DNA of 64,000 nt from Botrimarina hoheduenensis (GCF_007859815.1 NZ_SJPH01000003.1:62001-126000); one strand, 5' to 3'; positions 25,326 to 35,560 are shown, counted from the stretch's first letter. Program-made: numbers and translations. Notes: a model not told the origin generated them from the sequence alone.

Positions 25326-27517
25326 GAGGCTGCCTCCCGAGCGGATCGATAAAAGCGATTCGAGACGAACTGTTCCCCCACGAGCGCCAGCACGGCCATT
25401 GCCAGCACTACGCCGTAAAGCTCGCGACCAACACGGCCCCGATCGATGCTCCGCGCCAGGGCTTCGCGATCGCGAACGATCTCGATCCGGTCGGAACCGA
25501 TCCGCTCAATAAGCTCGGCTTGATCGATCCGTTCTAGCCGACCCGACCCGGGGGCCAGATTCACGACAAAGCGCTGTTCAACGGGGGTGCCTCCGGCGCT
25601 GGTAGCGACGCGATACACGCCGGCCTCGTCGGTCATCCGCACGGCCAGCGAGCCGGCCCCCGGCAACGGCGTTTGACGGACCGACTCGCCACGAGGCAAC
25701 CGCACCAAGAAGCCTCCGGCTTCGGCACCGGGGGGCAACGCCACACTAGCCGTCGCGCCCGCGGTGTAGGTCAAGGGGGGCGCGGGCTCGGCGGCCAAGT
25801 AATCAACCAACGACTGCGCCAACAGCAAGAAAGGCCAAGGGTCGTCTCCCGTTGGCAGGAGATTCCAGGGCACGGCGTCTCCGCTGGCGGGATCGGAGAC
25901 CGGCGTGGTCATCATCAAGACACGCCCTCTGCCAACCTGGCGTCCCACAATCGCGGCGGAGCCATCCGCATAGGTCGCAACGGTCTCGGCATCGCTCGCC
26001 GGGGTTTCGATTTCCCATCGCTCGAAGATCGGAAACGCCGACCACGGCAGCGAGGCGGCGTACGGCGCGAGCGGTGCGAGCGCCGGATGCTGGTAATCGA
26101 TTGGCCGTAGATAAGTGCGTTCGCGCGAGCGCCAGCGGAGCTTGGCGGGCAACACGGTCTGCGCATCGGCACCGTTCAATTCCGTAAGATTCGCTGCCCC
26201 TCCGAGGAACACGCCCACCCCGCCGCCGGCGGTCGCGTAGTCCGCCAACCGTCGCCAAACGCTCCCCGAAAAGGGTGCCGGATCCAGCAATAAGACCGCC
26301 CCCGGGCCCGCACGTAAGAGGTCGGCCAGTTGGCGATCCGTCGCGAAGTCGGAAGAGAGCATGTTGCGACACGTTACGCCGGCAGCCGACTCGGTGACGG
26401 TGATCGCTTCCTCGACAAAGACAGCGCGTGACGGATCGTTGGCAACGAGCCACACCGTGGACGGGCGGATGACCCGCACCGCAAAGTAACGCGTGTCATC
26501 AGCGGGCAAGCCGTCGGCAGTAACCAGCTGCACGTAACCGGTATGCGTTCCTTCGGGCAAACCGTTGAGGGTAAATGTGATGGGGCCGTTGTCCGCGGCG
26601 GTCTCGGGCAGCGGTCGCTCGTCGCGCTTTAGCGGTCCCTCGGGCGCGTCGAGCCACAGCCGCAGAACCGCTTTATCGGGAGGATCGCCCACAATCTCCA
26701 GCGTGGTCTCGAGCTGGAGCGACTGTCCCGCAAGGAGCGTCGCCGAAGGAGTTTCCACCGCTGCGACACCAGCGTTGCGGGGCTCTGGTGCCCCAACATC
26801 GACAATCCGCAGAGTGATCTCGGGGTGCTGCTGCAAAAGCGCTGCAAGGCTTTCTTGCGAGGCGGTATCCAGCGACGCGAACGAGAGATCGGTAAACACA
26901 AAAACCTCGCGTCGGCCGGCGGGAGTCGCTGCCATCGCGACCAGCGCCGAGCCGATCGTGTCGGTCAGTGATCGGACCGCGGCGGCAATATGCAACCGGT
27001 CCACGCGTGTGGCCGCCACGCCGACATCCGACACGGCCGGCCGCGCACCTTGGGTCCGATCCACAACCAGGGTGGGGGTTTCGGGCGGCGTACGACTGAG
27101 CATCCACTCGGCAACTTCGCTCGCTGCGGCGAGTCGGGTCACGCCGCCGAGGCGATAGCCCATGTTCGGCCCGTTGTCGAAGACAAGCGCCATCGCGAGC
27201 CCCGTGCCGGCGGCGGTGGCGGGGGCGGGGGCGGGGGCGGTTGGCGCTTCGGTCTCGTTGGCCTCGGCGGGAAGCTTGGGAGTCAAGAGCGGCCGCGCCA
27301 ACGCCAACGCGAGCAGCGCGATCGCAGCGCAACGCAACGCCAACAGCAACAGCCGCCGCAGGCGCAGGTGGGTCTCTTGCTTGCGGCGGGTCTTCTCCAG
27401 CAGCCGCAGCGCCGGAAACGCCAACCGCCGAGGTTCGCGCCGTCGCGCCAGATGCAGCAGGATCGGCACACCAATAAACAGCGTGCCGGCTAGCAGAGCT
27501 GGTGTGAGAAACGTCAT
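25322..27517 (-). CDS. BatA/VWA-type membrane protein
   Basis: A 731-residue protein beginning with the aerotolerance BatA N-terminal domain: MTFLTPALLAGTLFIGVPI and HLARRREPRRLAFPALRLL, then a second TM (LLLLALRCAAIALLALALARP). An Ala/Pro-rich linker precedes a VWA-like domain whose first MIDAS element reads DNGPN instead of the usual DxSxS. A flavodoxin/GATase-like segment and a C-terminal TM follow. The middle protein of the MoxR cluster, it is expected to sit in the inner membrane with its domains in the periplasm. Starts at ATG; the end overlaps the next gene by TTGA. Confidence 0.85.
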   Translation of the reverse strand: MTFLTPALLAGTLFIGVPILLHLARRREPRRLAFPALRLLEKTRRKQETHLRLRRLLLLALRCAAIALLALALARPLLTPKLPAEANETEAPTAPAPAPATAAGTGLAMALVFDNGPNMGYRLGGVTRLAAASEVAEWMLSRTPPETPTLVVDRTQGARPAVSDVGVAATRVDRLHIAAAVRSLTDTIGSALVAMAATPAGRREVFVFTDLSFASLDTASQESLAALLQQHPEITLRIVDVGAPEPRNAGVAAVETPSATLLAGQSLQLETTLEIVGDPPDKAVLRLWLDAPEGPLKRDERPLPETAADNGPITFTLNGLPEGTHTGYVQLVTADGLPADDTRYFAVRVIRPSTVWLVANDPSRAVFVEEAITVTESAAGVTCRNMLSSDFATDRQLADLLRAGPGAVLLLDPAPFSGSVWRRLADYATAGGGVGVFLGGAANLTELNGADAQTVLPAKLRWRSRERTYLRPIDYQHPALAPLAPYAASLPWSAFPIFERWEIETPASDAETVATYADGSAAIVGRQVGRGRVLMMTTPVSDPASGDAVPWNLLPTGDDPWPFLLLAQSLVDYLAAEPAPPLTYTAGATASVALPPGAEAGGFLVRLPRGESVRQTPLPGAGSLAVRMTDEAGVYRVATSAGGTPVEQRFVVNLAPGSGRLERIDQAELIERIGSDRIEIVRDREALARSIDRGRVGRELYGVVLAMAVLALVGEQFVSNRFYRSAREAAS

Positions 27518-27590
27518 GGCAAAGGGCGTGAGCGGGGCGGCGTCGCGAGGGCATGGCGCGACCCTGTCGCACCGGGCCGCACACGCAGCG

Positions 27591-28502
27591 TCACGCGCGG
27601 CGTCTCCTCTGCAGCAGGTACTCGGTCAAGGCCCGATCGAACGGCATGCTGGTGTCGAGCGGCACATAGTCCACGCCGCTCTTGAAGCACTCTTCGCGAT
27701 AGCGCTCACGGAAAGCGGCGACGGCTTCGTGGTAATCCGCCCGGTACCCGTCCGCATCGAGCTCGACGCGCTGACCGGTCTCGGGTTCTTCTAGCTCCAC
27801 CAGTCCGTGGAAGGGAAACTCGACCTCGGCTTTGTCCAGAAGATGGAACAAGATCACGTCGTGCCCACCGTGCCGCAAGCGCTGAAGCGAGCGGAGGACG
27901 GGCTCTTCGTCGGTCAGCAGATCGCTGAAGACCATCACCAGACTCGCATGGCGGAGCATGGCTGCCAGTTGGGTAAGACTGGCCGCCACGTCGGTCTCGC
28001 CCTGGGGTTTGAGGCCCGCCAGTAGCGACAGCAGCGTGCCAACTTGCGAGCGGCGACTCTTAGGGGGCAGCGACTGCTCAATCTTTTGGCCAAACGCCAC
28101 CAGCCCCACCGGATCTTGCTGATGGACCATCAGGTACGCGAGCGCTGCGGCCAGGCAGATGGCGTAGTCAAACTTGGTGATCGAGTCGCTGCCCGAGGCA
28201 CCCTCCCCCGCGTACGCCATGCTGCCCGAGAGGTCCATCGCCAGGTAGCCGGTGATGTTGGTCTCGGCCTCGAACTTCTTGACGTAGTAGCGATCGGTTT
28301 TGGCGTACGCGAGCCAGTCGATGTCTTTGGGGTCGTCCCCCTGGGTGTACTTGCGGTGCTCGCTGAACTCGACGCTGAACCCATGAAACGGGCTGGCGTG
28401 CAGCCCCTGCAAGAAGCCTTTCACGATGAACTCCGCGCGCAAGTCGAGCCGCGCGATTTGGCGGATAACGTCGGGCTTGAGATAAGACTCGGCGGCGGGC
28501 AT
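27591..28502 (-). CDS. DUF58 domain protein with VWA fold
   Basis: A 303-residue soluble protein. The N-terminal signature is VKGFLQGLHASPFHGFSVEF and EHRKYTQGDDPKDIDW (about 45-65), which is typical of DUF58. The VWA MIDAS motif DLSGSM (about 96-101) is intact. It sits between MoxR and BatA genes, the classical order moxR-DUF58-batA. It is thought to bind MoxR ATPase and present a substrate in complexes called RavA-ViaA or MoxR-type systems in other bacteria. 59 bases separate it from moxR and 73 from batA. Confidence 0.92.
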   Translation of the reverse strand: MPAAESYLKPDVIRQIARLDLRAEFIVKGFLQGLHASPFHGFSVEFSEHRKYTQGDDPKDIDWLAYAKTDRYYVKKFEAETNITGYLAMDLSGSMAYAGEGASGSDSITKFDYAICLAAALAYLMVHQQDPVGLVAFGQKIEQSLPPKSRRSQVGTLLSLLAGLKPQGETDVAASLTQLAAMLRHASLVMVFSDLLTDEEPVLRSLQRLRHGGHDVILFHLLDKAEVEFPFHGLVELEEPETGQRVELDADGYRADYHEAVAAFRERYREECFKSGVDYVPLDTSMPFDRALTEYLLQRRRRA

Positions 28503-28561
28503 GAGGGAGTTGCCCGGCAGGGCAGTCTGTTATTTGCGACCGAATAGGTTGGGACTCGTGC

Positions 28562-29674
28562 CTAGCTGAACTTCGGAATCGCGGGCGTCGGCACGCTCTC
28601 CAGCAGCCGGAGGATGATGTCTTCGGTCGTCATGCCTTCGGCCTGCGCCTGAAAATTGGCACCCACGCGGTGGCGCAACACCGGCAGGGCGATCTTCTGC
28701 ACGTCTTCGATTGCGACGCTAAAGCGGCCGTCCATCGCGGCAATCGCTTTGCCCCCCTGGATGAGGAACTGCCCGGCACGCGGTCCGGCCCCCCAGTCCA
28801 CCAGTTGCCGCACGAAGTCGGGCGCCGATTCGTCACGCGGCCGGGTGGCCCGCACCAACGCCGCGGCGTACTTGATGACGTACTCACTCACCGCGACCGA
28901 GCCGACGAGCTTTTGCACGTTGAGGATCGCCTTAGCGGAGAGGATCTTGCCGACTTCCGGACTCTCGCCGCGAGTGGTGGCCGCGAGGATCTGTTCCTCT
29001 TCGTCGCGCGAAGGGTAATCGATCTTGATGTTGAACATGAACCGGTCGAGCTGCGCCTCGGGCAACGGATAGGTGCCCTCCTGCTCGATCGGGTTTTGGG
29101 TGGCGATCGTGAAGAACGGATTCGGCAGATCGTAGGTCGTTTGACCGACGGTTACCTGACGCTCTTGCATCGCCTGCAACAGCGCCGCCTGGGTCTTGGG
29201 CGGAGTGCGGTTGATCTCGTCGGCCAGCAGGATGTTGGCGAACACCGGCCCCTCGACAAAGCGAAAGTTTCGTCTGCCGGCCTCGTCTTCTTCCAGCACA
29301 TTCGTGCCGGTGATATCCGAAGGCATCAGGTCGGGCGTAAACTGAATGCGCTGAAAATCGAGGTCGAGTATCCGTGCGAGGGTGCTCACCATGAGCGTTT
29401 TCGCTAGCCCGGGAACGCCCTCCAACAAGCAGTGGCCACGCGTAAAGATGGCGGCGAACAGCTGCTCGATCACCAGGTCTTGCCCGACGATGATTTTCTG
29501 CAGCTCTTGCTGCATGACGACGCGGTGCTGCCGGAAATCTTGCAGCACTTCGCCCAGATTGCGCGGCTTGCCCGTTGTCGCAGCCGGTTTCGGATCGGCG
29601 GTGCTCACTTGCAGGGAGTCGTCGTTCAAGGAGTCGGGAAGGTGGAAACGCCCGGCGGGCGTTGCGGGAGTCAA
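28562..29674 (-). CDS. MoxR-family AAA+ ATPase
   Basis: A 370-residue ATPase. Walker A GVPGLAKT (86-93), Walker B LLADEIN with its Arg (about 148-156), the MoxR element [10 protein letters not shown], sensor 1 [21 protein letters not shown]-like, and arginine-rich lid helices after residue 270 are present. Family members act as chaperone-like ATPases for metal-cofactor insertion or complex assembly together with DUF58/VWA partners, which follow directly here. The TTG start is not well supported; the first 40 residues are Pro/Thr-rich and a GTG at residue 23 is an alternative. It is divergent from the DUF4159 protein with about 50 bases between the starts. Confidence 0.93.
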   Translation of the reverse strand: MTPATPAGRFHLPDSLNDDSLQVSTADPKPAATTGKPRNLGEVLQDFRQHRVVMQQELQKIIVGQDLVIEQLFAAIFTRGHCLLEGVPGLAKTLMVSTLARILDLDFQRIQFTPDLMPSDITGTNVLEEDEAGRRNFRFVEGPVFANILLADEINRTPPKTQAALLQAMQERQVTVGQTTYDLPNPFFTIATQNPIEQEGTYPLPEAQLDRFMFNIKIDYPSRDEEEQILAATTRGESPEVGKILSAKAILNVQKLVGSVAVSEYVIKYAAALVRATRPRDESAPDFVRQLVDWGAGPRAGQFLIQGGKAIAAMDGRFSVAIEDVQKIALPVLRHRVGANFQAQAEGMTTEDIILRLLESVPTPAIPKFS

Positions 29675-29725
29675 TACAAGGTAAGCTTACGCATCGACTC
29701 TCCCTAGTGACGACGGAAAGCCCCG

Positions 29726-32059
29726 ATGCTCGACAGACGAACCGTAACGATCATAGCGGTTTTGTTAGCAACGCTGATGGCAGGGCCCGCCCGCTGCCAG
29801 CAAGGCGAACCGATCGACCCCACCAGCGTGCTGACCGCAATCGATCGGGGGGTGGGTTATCTGAAGCGTCAGCAGAACGCGCGGGGGGCGTGGAGCGAGA
29901 TGACCACGTTCCCCGGCGGTGTCACAGCGCTGTGCACGCTGGCTCTGCTCAACGCGGGGCTCACGCCAGATGACCCCACGATCAGCGCCGCGCTGGAGTA
30001 CCTGCGGCGTCTGGAGCCGAACAAGACCTATACCGTCGCGATGCAGACGATGGCCTTTGCTGCGGGCGAGCCGCTACGCGACCTGGCGGTCATCCAGCGC
30101 AATGTCGCGTGGCTCGAGGCGGCACAGCACATCGACGGAGAACACGCTGGCGGCTGGGGCTACGGCGCGGACCGCAGCGGAGCAGACCCCAGCAACGCGC
30201 AGTTCGCTGTGCTCGCGTTGTACGAAGCCCAACAGGTGGGCGCTCGCGTAGCGCCCGACACCTGGCGCCGGGCCGCCGGTTACTGGCGGAAGCAGCAAAA
30301 TCGCGACGGCTCGTGGGGCTACCCGAGCCGCACCCGAGCCTCGGGAAGCATGACGTGCGCGGGGGTTGGTTCGCTGCTCATCACCGAGCTGGCCAGCTCT
30401 GATGGCGACGCCTTGGTCCAGGGCGACCGGGTCACGTGCTGCCAGCCGCACGAGACCGATCCGGCGCTCGCCAAGGGACTCGACTGGCTGGGGCGCAAGT
30501 TCTCGGTGACACGCAACCCCGGAGATCGCGCTTGGGAGTATTACTATCTTTATGCACTCGAGCGTGTCGGGCGGCTTTCAGCGCAGCGCTTCATGGGCGC
30601 GCACGACTGGTACCGAGAGGGAACCGAGCAGCTCGTGCGCTCGCAGGATTCGCTCACCCGTTCGTGGCGCGGGGGGCGACTCGACGGCGAGTACGAACCG
30701 CTCATCGACACGTCGTTCGCGCTGCTGTTCCTCTCCAAAGGCCGGCGTCCGATCTTGCTGGGCAAGGCGCGCTACGGCACGGACGATGCTTGGAACCGCC
30801 ACCGCCGCGACGCCGCCCACCTGACCGATGCCGCCAGCCGAGCCTGGAATCTGCCGATGACCTGGCAGACCATCGACACAGCACAAGCCACCACCGACGA
30901 TTTACAAACCGCCCCGGTGCTGTATGTCAGCGGGACCGAGGTCAAGGCGCTCCAGCCACAAGCCGGCAAGCTCCGCGAGTACCTCGATCGCGGCGGCTTT
31001 CTGCTGATCGAAGCGAGCTGCTCGGAGAAGCCCGCTTCGCGCGCGGGGGTTGAGTCGCTCGTCGAGACGATCTTCCCCGAACCTGAGCATCGCCTCAGGC
31101 GGCTCGAACCGTCTCACCCGCTGTGGAGAATGGAGCGCCTCGTGCGGCCCGAATCACCTTACGCCGGAGCCTTGTGGGGGGTCGACTACGGTTGTCGCAC
31201 GTGCGTGGTGTTCTGCGAACGCGACCTGTCTTGCTACTGGGAGCTCGATAGCCCTCACCGACTGCTCGAGTACGCCGACACGGTGCAGCAGCGCATCGAT
31301 GATGCCCGTACGGTCGGCCTGAACCTCGTCGCGTACGCGACGGGCCGCAGCCCCAAGGGAAAAGAGCAGCAGTTTGTCGAGCCGATCGAAGAGGTCACGA
31401 TCGACGCCCTGGGTGAGCGTGGTTTGGTGACCGTCGCCAAGGTGCGGCACGCAGGGGGCTGCGACGATGCGCCGGCGGCGCTCGCCAACTTGCTCCGGGC
31501 CGCGGGGCAAGGCGACGCCCGGCTGAGCATGTCGGCCAAGCCGATCCCCGTGGGGGCCGATAGCCCCGAACTGCTGCGGCACCACTTCGCGTTCATGCAC
31601 GGGCGCAACGACTTCCGCTTTTCGGTGTCCGAGCGCCGCGCGCTGGGCGCCTACCTCGAGTCCGGGGGCATGCTGCTGGGCGATGCTATCTGTGCCAGCA
31701 AGCCGTTCGCGCGGGCGTTCCGCCGAGAGCTTTCGGCAGCCCTGAACGGCCGACCGTTCGAGTCTGTGCCGGGTGACGATCCGCTCTTCACCGATGCGTA
31801 CGGCGGCTACGATCTGCGCCGGGTTCGGGTGCGTGATCCGCAACCCACGGCAGCCAACGAGCCGCTAGCGGTGCGCGTACGCGAAACGCCTCCGCAGCTA
31901 GAAGGAGTCCGCATCGACGGACGCTGGGTGGTGCTGTTTTCTCCGCTGGACTTGAGCTGCGCTCTGGAAAGCCACGAAGCGATCCAGTGCCGCGGGTACA
32001 CCCGCGAAGACGCCGCCCGGATCGGGCTGAACGTGCTGCTGTATTCGGTGAATCAGTAA
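29726..32059 (+). CDS. Prenyltransferase-repeat protein with two DUF4159 domains
   Basis: A 777-residue exported protein. The signal peptide is at 1-25. Residues 30-300 contain squalene-cyclase/prenyltransferase-like alpha-alpha repeats: GVGYLKRQQNARGAWSE, GGWGYGADRS, RKQQNRDGSWGYPSR. Two copies of the DUF4159 fold follow, each with a segment like YLDRGGFLLIEASC (about 415-428) or YLESGGMLLGDAIC (about 647-660) and an ending around VVFCERDLSC or VLFSPLDLSC. The protein is divergent from the MoxR cluster and belongs to the same functional neighbourhood by gene order in planctomycetes. No cyclase DCTAE or DXDD motif was seen, so an enzyme role is doubtful. Confidence 0.88.
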   Translation: MLDRRTVTIIAVLLATLMAGPARCQQGEPIDPTSVLTAIDRGVGYLKRQQNARGAWSEMTTFPGGVTALCTLALLNAGLTPDDPTISAALEYLRRLEPNKTYTVAMQTMAFAAGEPLRDLAVIQRNVAWLEAAQHIDGEHAGGWGYGADRSGADPSNAQFAVLALYEAQQVGARVAPDTWRRAAGYWRKQQNRDGSWGYPSRTRASGSMTCAGVGSLLITELASSDGDALVQGDRVTCCQPHETDPALAKGLDWLGRKFSVTRNPGDRAWEYYYLYALERVGRLSAQRFMGAHDWYREGTEQLVRSQDSLTRSWRGGRLDGEYEPLIDTSFALLFLSKGRRPILLGKARYGTDDAWNRHRRDAAHLTDAASRAWNLPMTWQTIDTAQATTDDLQTAPVLYVSGTEVKALQPQAGKLREYLDRGGFLLIEASCSEKPASRAGVESLVETIFPEPEHRLRRLEPSHPLWRMERLVRPESPYAGALWGVDYGCRTCVVFCERDLSCYWELDSPHRLLEYADTVQQRIDDARTVGLNLVAYATGRSPKGKEQQFVEPIEEVTIDALGERGLVTVAKVRHAGGCDDAPAALANLLRAAGQGDARLSMSAKPIPVGADSPELLRHHFAFMHGRNDFRFSVSERRALGAYLESGGMLLGDAICASKPFARAFRRELSAALNGRPFESVPGDDPLFTDAYGGYDLRRVRVRDPQPTAANEPLAVRVRETPPQLEGVRIDGRWVVLFSPLDLSCALESHEAIQCRGYTREDAARIGLNVLLYSVNQ

Positions 32060-32184
32060 GCCGAACCGGCGAAAAAGTCGCCGCGGGTGCTGCTGGCAGG
32101 TGCCGGGGCAGACCGCGGAGGGCGGCGTTCGCAAAGTCTGATAGTGATGCGATTTACAGCATCTGCTAGCGGGGGCAAAGCGTC

Positions 32185-32214
32185 TTGACGTCCGGCAAAG
32201 GGCCCTCCTAGACT
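32185..32214 (+). promoter_or_regulatory. Promoter of the LptD-like gene
   Basis: -35 TTGACG (32185-32190) and -10 TAGACT (32209-32214) are separated by 18 bases. They lie 104 bases upstream of the ATG of the LptD-like gene. Confidence 0.5.
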
Positions 32215-32317
32215 CCGCCGCCATTTTATCCGGAGGCGGTGCGCGCACGGTGTATCGCTCTCGGGGAGTCGCCACGGCAAGGAAGCCGTTATCAATTTCA
32301 CGTCTGCTTCTGCTGAC

Positions 32318-35300
32318 ATGCCGCTTCGCAGGCACCCTGCCTCCAGGGGTGCTTGGCGTCGCTGCGTGCTGGGCACGTTGCTCGTCCTGGGCACACTGCT
32401 GGTCCTGGGAGCAGCTGTCGCGCGCGGAGAAGTAACCTTCCCTGCGCCCTCGTCGACTGCGCCGATCGAGCTACAAGCCTCACGTGCGGCGTGGTGGTCA
32501 GAAGAAAAACAACGTGTGTGGGCGCTCAGCGGCGAGGTTGTCATCACCCAAGGCGAACGGCGTTGGCGTGGTGAGAACGCCATCGTGTGGGTGCAGCCGG
32601 CAGCGCATCCTGAGGGACCAACCTTGCTCAAGGTTTATCTCGAGGGAACGGCCACGACCCCCACGCGGATCGAGCTGCTGCCGCGCAACGCGCAAGCGGA
32701 ATCCAACGCGCTGGCCCGCCAGCAAGCGCCCAATTGGCTGGGCGAACTGAGGAGCACCGGCGGGGTTGAGTGGCGCACGCCCCCGCCCGAAGAACTTGAA
32801 ACCAAGCCCGGGGTTTATGCTCGCGCGCTGGCGCGCTGCGCGCTGGAACCGACCCCCCTGCGGCTGCCGGCGGTGACGCCGTCGAAAGCCAATCTTGCGC
32901 TGTTCGAGGAAGACGGGCCCCTCGGCGTTGACTCGCTTCTCGCCCCCCCCTCCGACCCGCTCGTCGAGCCGGCTCAATTCTTCGCCTCGCCGTTTGAAAC
33001 AACCGCGGCACCGCCCGAGGCAGCCGGTCTGCCCCAGGGGTTCCGCACGCTGCAGATCTCCCCGCGGCAGGGGGCGGGGCTTCAGGTTGAGACCGAATCG
33101 CTGCCCAACGGCGAAACGGCTGCGGTTCTTTCCGGTGGCGTGCTGCTGGTGGTGACCGGCCTGGAGGCCCCGGGCCTGGCACCCGGTATCGCCGGAGCCA
33201 CGCCAGGAGTCGTCAACCGCATCGAGCTCGAAACCGACCGCGCTGTCGTCTGGACTCGGGGCGGTGGCATCGGGCTAGCGGGCGGACGCGTCGATCAATC
33301 GGCCGAAACCCCGCTCGAGGTCTACCTGGAAGGCAACATCGTTGTCCGGCAGGGCGAACGCACAATTTTTGCCGAGCGCATGTACTACGACCTGCGTCGG
33401 CAAACGGGCGTGGTGCTCGACGCAGAGCTGCTCACTCCGCTGCCCGAGATCGAGGGTTACCAGTATCGCGGCCTGGTGCGGCTCAAGGCAGACGTGATTC
33501 GGCAAGTGGATGACTCGCGCTTCGTGGCGGACAATGCCTTGTTCACCACTAGTCGGCTGGAAGAGCCCTCCTACAGCCTGCGTAGCCAAACGATCTCGTT
33601 CGAAGACTACCAGCGCCCGATCACTGATCCGCTCACGGGGCAGATGTCACGTGACCCCTTCACGGGTGCCGAACGCTATGAGCGGCGTCAGCTCGCCGAG
33701 AGCAAGGGCAACCGGATCCAGATCGGCGACGTTCCGGTGCTCTACTGGCCAACGATCGCCACCGACCTGCAAGAACCGGTCTTCTACATCGATGACTTCC
33801 GGATCCGCAACGATTCGATCTTCGGATTCCAGGTGCTCACAGACCTGGACGTCTACGAGCTGCTCGGATCGCCCAAGCCGGAAGGTGTCGATTGGTCCGT
33901 GTCGGTCGACTATCTCAGCCAACGCGGCCTGGGGTACGGAACCATCTATGACTACGACCTGCCGAGCTTTGCCGGAGCGACGGGGCCGGCGTTCGGCCGG
34001 ACCGACTTGTGGTTCATCGACGAGAACGGCTCCGACAACCTGGGCTTCGGGCGCCGCGACATCCTGCCCGAAAAGAGCTTCCGGGGCCGCGCTTACTGGG
34101 ATCATCGCCAGACCATTACCGACGGCCTTCTGGCCGGGTGGACGAGTCAAGCCGAGGTCGGCTGGATCAGTGATCGCACGTTCTTGGAACAGTACTACGA
34201 GCGCGACTGGGACGAGCGACGCGATCAGGCGACGGGGGTCCGTCTCCGCCGGCGGATCGACAATCAATCCGTGTCGATCGAGGGCAACGCCAAGGTCAAC
34301 GACTTCTTCACCGAAACGCAGTGGATGCCGCGGCTCGATCACTGGATGGTCGGCCAGGACTTGGGTGCCGAGCTGTTCACCTGGAACGCCCACTCGCAGG
34401 TCGGGTACGCGAACCTGAAGCCGGCCAGCACGCCCAGCAACCCGCAGCTCTCCGCACAGTTTGACTTCTTCCCATGGGAGGCGTCGGTCGAGGGCGAGCG
34501 AGTGGCCACGCGGCATGAAATCTCGCTGCCGATCGATCTGGATCCCTACGGAGCCCCCGTGAAGGTGGTTCCCTACGCGCTGGGCGAGCTTGCCCACTGG
34601 GGTGAAGACATCACCGGCAACGACCTGCAGCGCGCCTATATGCAGATCGGCGTGCGGGCGAGCGCCCCCTTCTGGGCGGTCAACCCCAACGTCAAGGACC
34701 CCGTCTTCAACCTCGATGGTCTCGCGCACAAGGTCGTGTTCGACGCCGAAGCGTCCTACGCCGACTCGAACCGCGACTTCACCGAATTGCCGCTCTACGA
34801 CGAGATCGAAGACAACGCGCTGGAAGAGATCCGCCGCCGGCTGTTCTTTCCTTCGCTGCCGCTGCTCGCCGATCAATCGGACCCGCGCCGCTACCTGCTG
34901 CGATCGGGCATTCAGGGTTACGTCAACTCACCCACGGTTGAACTCGCCGACGACCTGACCGTGGGCCGTGTCGGCATGCGGCACCGATTGCAAACCAAGC
35001 GCGGTGCCGCCGGCAACCAGCGCGTCGTCGACTGGATCACGCTCGACACCAACGCCAGCTACTTTCCGGAGAGCGAACGTGACAATCTGGGCGAAGACTT
35101 CGGGCTGATCGACTACGATCTGTCGTGGCACCTGGGGGATCGGTTTACCGTGCTCTCGGACGGCTTTGTCGATCTGTTCACCGACGGCTTGCACACCTAC
35201 TCGGCGGGGTTGGCGATCAATCGCCCAACACGCGGCAACGGCTACTTGGGCTACCGCTCGATCCGCGGACCTTTCAACTCAGACCTGGTGATCGGGAACG

Positions 35301-35560
35301 TTAACTATCGGCTTGGACCGAAGTGGGTCGCTTCGGCGACCGCGGTGGTCGACCTCGGCGAGGTGGGCAACATCGGCCAGTCGTTCTCGCTGAGCCGCAT
35401 CGGTGAGTCGCTAATCCTCACCGTTGGGGCCAACGTCGACGAGTCGAAGGACAACCTGGGCGTGAGCTTCTTGATCGAGCCCCGCTTCTTGCCTTCGACC
35501 AATCTGACCCGTCGCACGGGGATCGACGTCCCGCCAGCCGGAGCGTTTGGACTGGAATAG
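32318..35560 (+). CDS. LptD-like outer-membrane LPS-assembly protein
   Basis: A 1080-residue protein. A signal peptide (about 15-37, containing a direct repeat of LGTLLV) is followed by two OstA/LptA-like beta-jellyroll segments: near 50-110 (WALSGEVVITQGERRWRGEN) and near 310-400 (VYLEGNIVVRQGERTIFAER). From about 470 onward it is a large outer-membrane barrel with many aromatic-ended strands and signatures such as QIGDVPVLYWPTIATDL, close to the FYLPYFSF-type LptD segment, and a C-terminal VSFLIEPRF. LptD inserts lipopolysaccharide into the outer membrane with LptE; I saw no other lpt gene here. The length exceeds E. coli LptD (784) mainly in the N-terminal half. Confidence 0.85.
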   Translation: MPLRRHPASRGAWRRCVLGTLLVLGTLLVLGAAVARGEVTFPAPSSTAPIELQASRAAWWSEEKQRVWALSGEVVITQGERRWRGENAIVWVQPAAHPEGPTLLKVYLEGTATTPTRIELLPRNAQAESNALARQQAPNWLGELRSTGGVEWRTPPPEELETKPGVYARALARCALEPTPLRLPAVTPSKANLALFEEDGPLGVDSLLAPPSDPLVEPAQFFASPFETTAAPPEAAGLPQGFRTLQISPRQGAGLQVETESLPNGETAAVLSGGVLLVVTGLEAPGLAPGIAGATPGVVNRIELETDRAVVWTRGGGIGLAGGRVDQSAETPLEVYLEGNIVVRQGERTIFAERMYYDLRRQTGVVLDAELLTPLPEIEGYQYRGLVRLKADVIRQVDDSRFVADNALFTTSRLEEPSYSLRSQTISFEDYQRPITDPLTGQMSRDPFTGAERYERRQLAESKGNRIQIGDVPVLYWPTIATDLQEPVFYIDDFRIRNDSIFGFQVLTDLDVYELLGSPKPEGVDWSVSVDYLSQRGLGYGTIYDYDLPSFAGATGPAFGRTDLWFIDENGSDNLGFGRRDILPEKSFRGRAYWDHRQTITDGLLAGWTSQAEVGWISDRTFLEQYYERDWDERRDQATGVRLRRRIDNQSVSIEGNAKVNDFFTETQWMPRLDHWMVGQDLGAELFTWNAHSQVGYANLKPASTPSNPQLSAQFDFFPWEASVEGERVATRHEISLPIDLDPYGAPVKVVPYALGELAHWGEDITGNDLQRAYMQIGVRASAPFWAVNPNVKDPVFNLDGLAHKVVFDAEASYADSNRDFTELPLYDEIEDNALEEIRRRLFFPSLPLLADQSDPRRYLLRSGIQGYVNSPTVELADDLTVGRVGMRHRLQTKRGAAGNQRVVDWITLDTNASYFPESERDNLGEDFGLIDYDLSWHLGDRFTVLSDGFVDLFTDGLHTYSAGLAINRPTRGNGYLGYRSIRGPFNSDLVIGNVNYRLGPKWVASATAVVDLGEVGNIGQSFSLSRIGESLILTVGANVDESKDNLGVSFLIEPRFLPSTNLTRRTGIDVPPAGAFGLE

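Noticed and set aside
33647-34876. 409-codon antisense frame opposite the LptD-like gene
   Set aside because: Val/Gly/Arg-rich shadow text with no motif; the sense frame is a complete family member.
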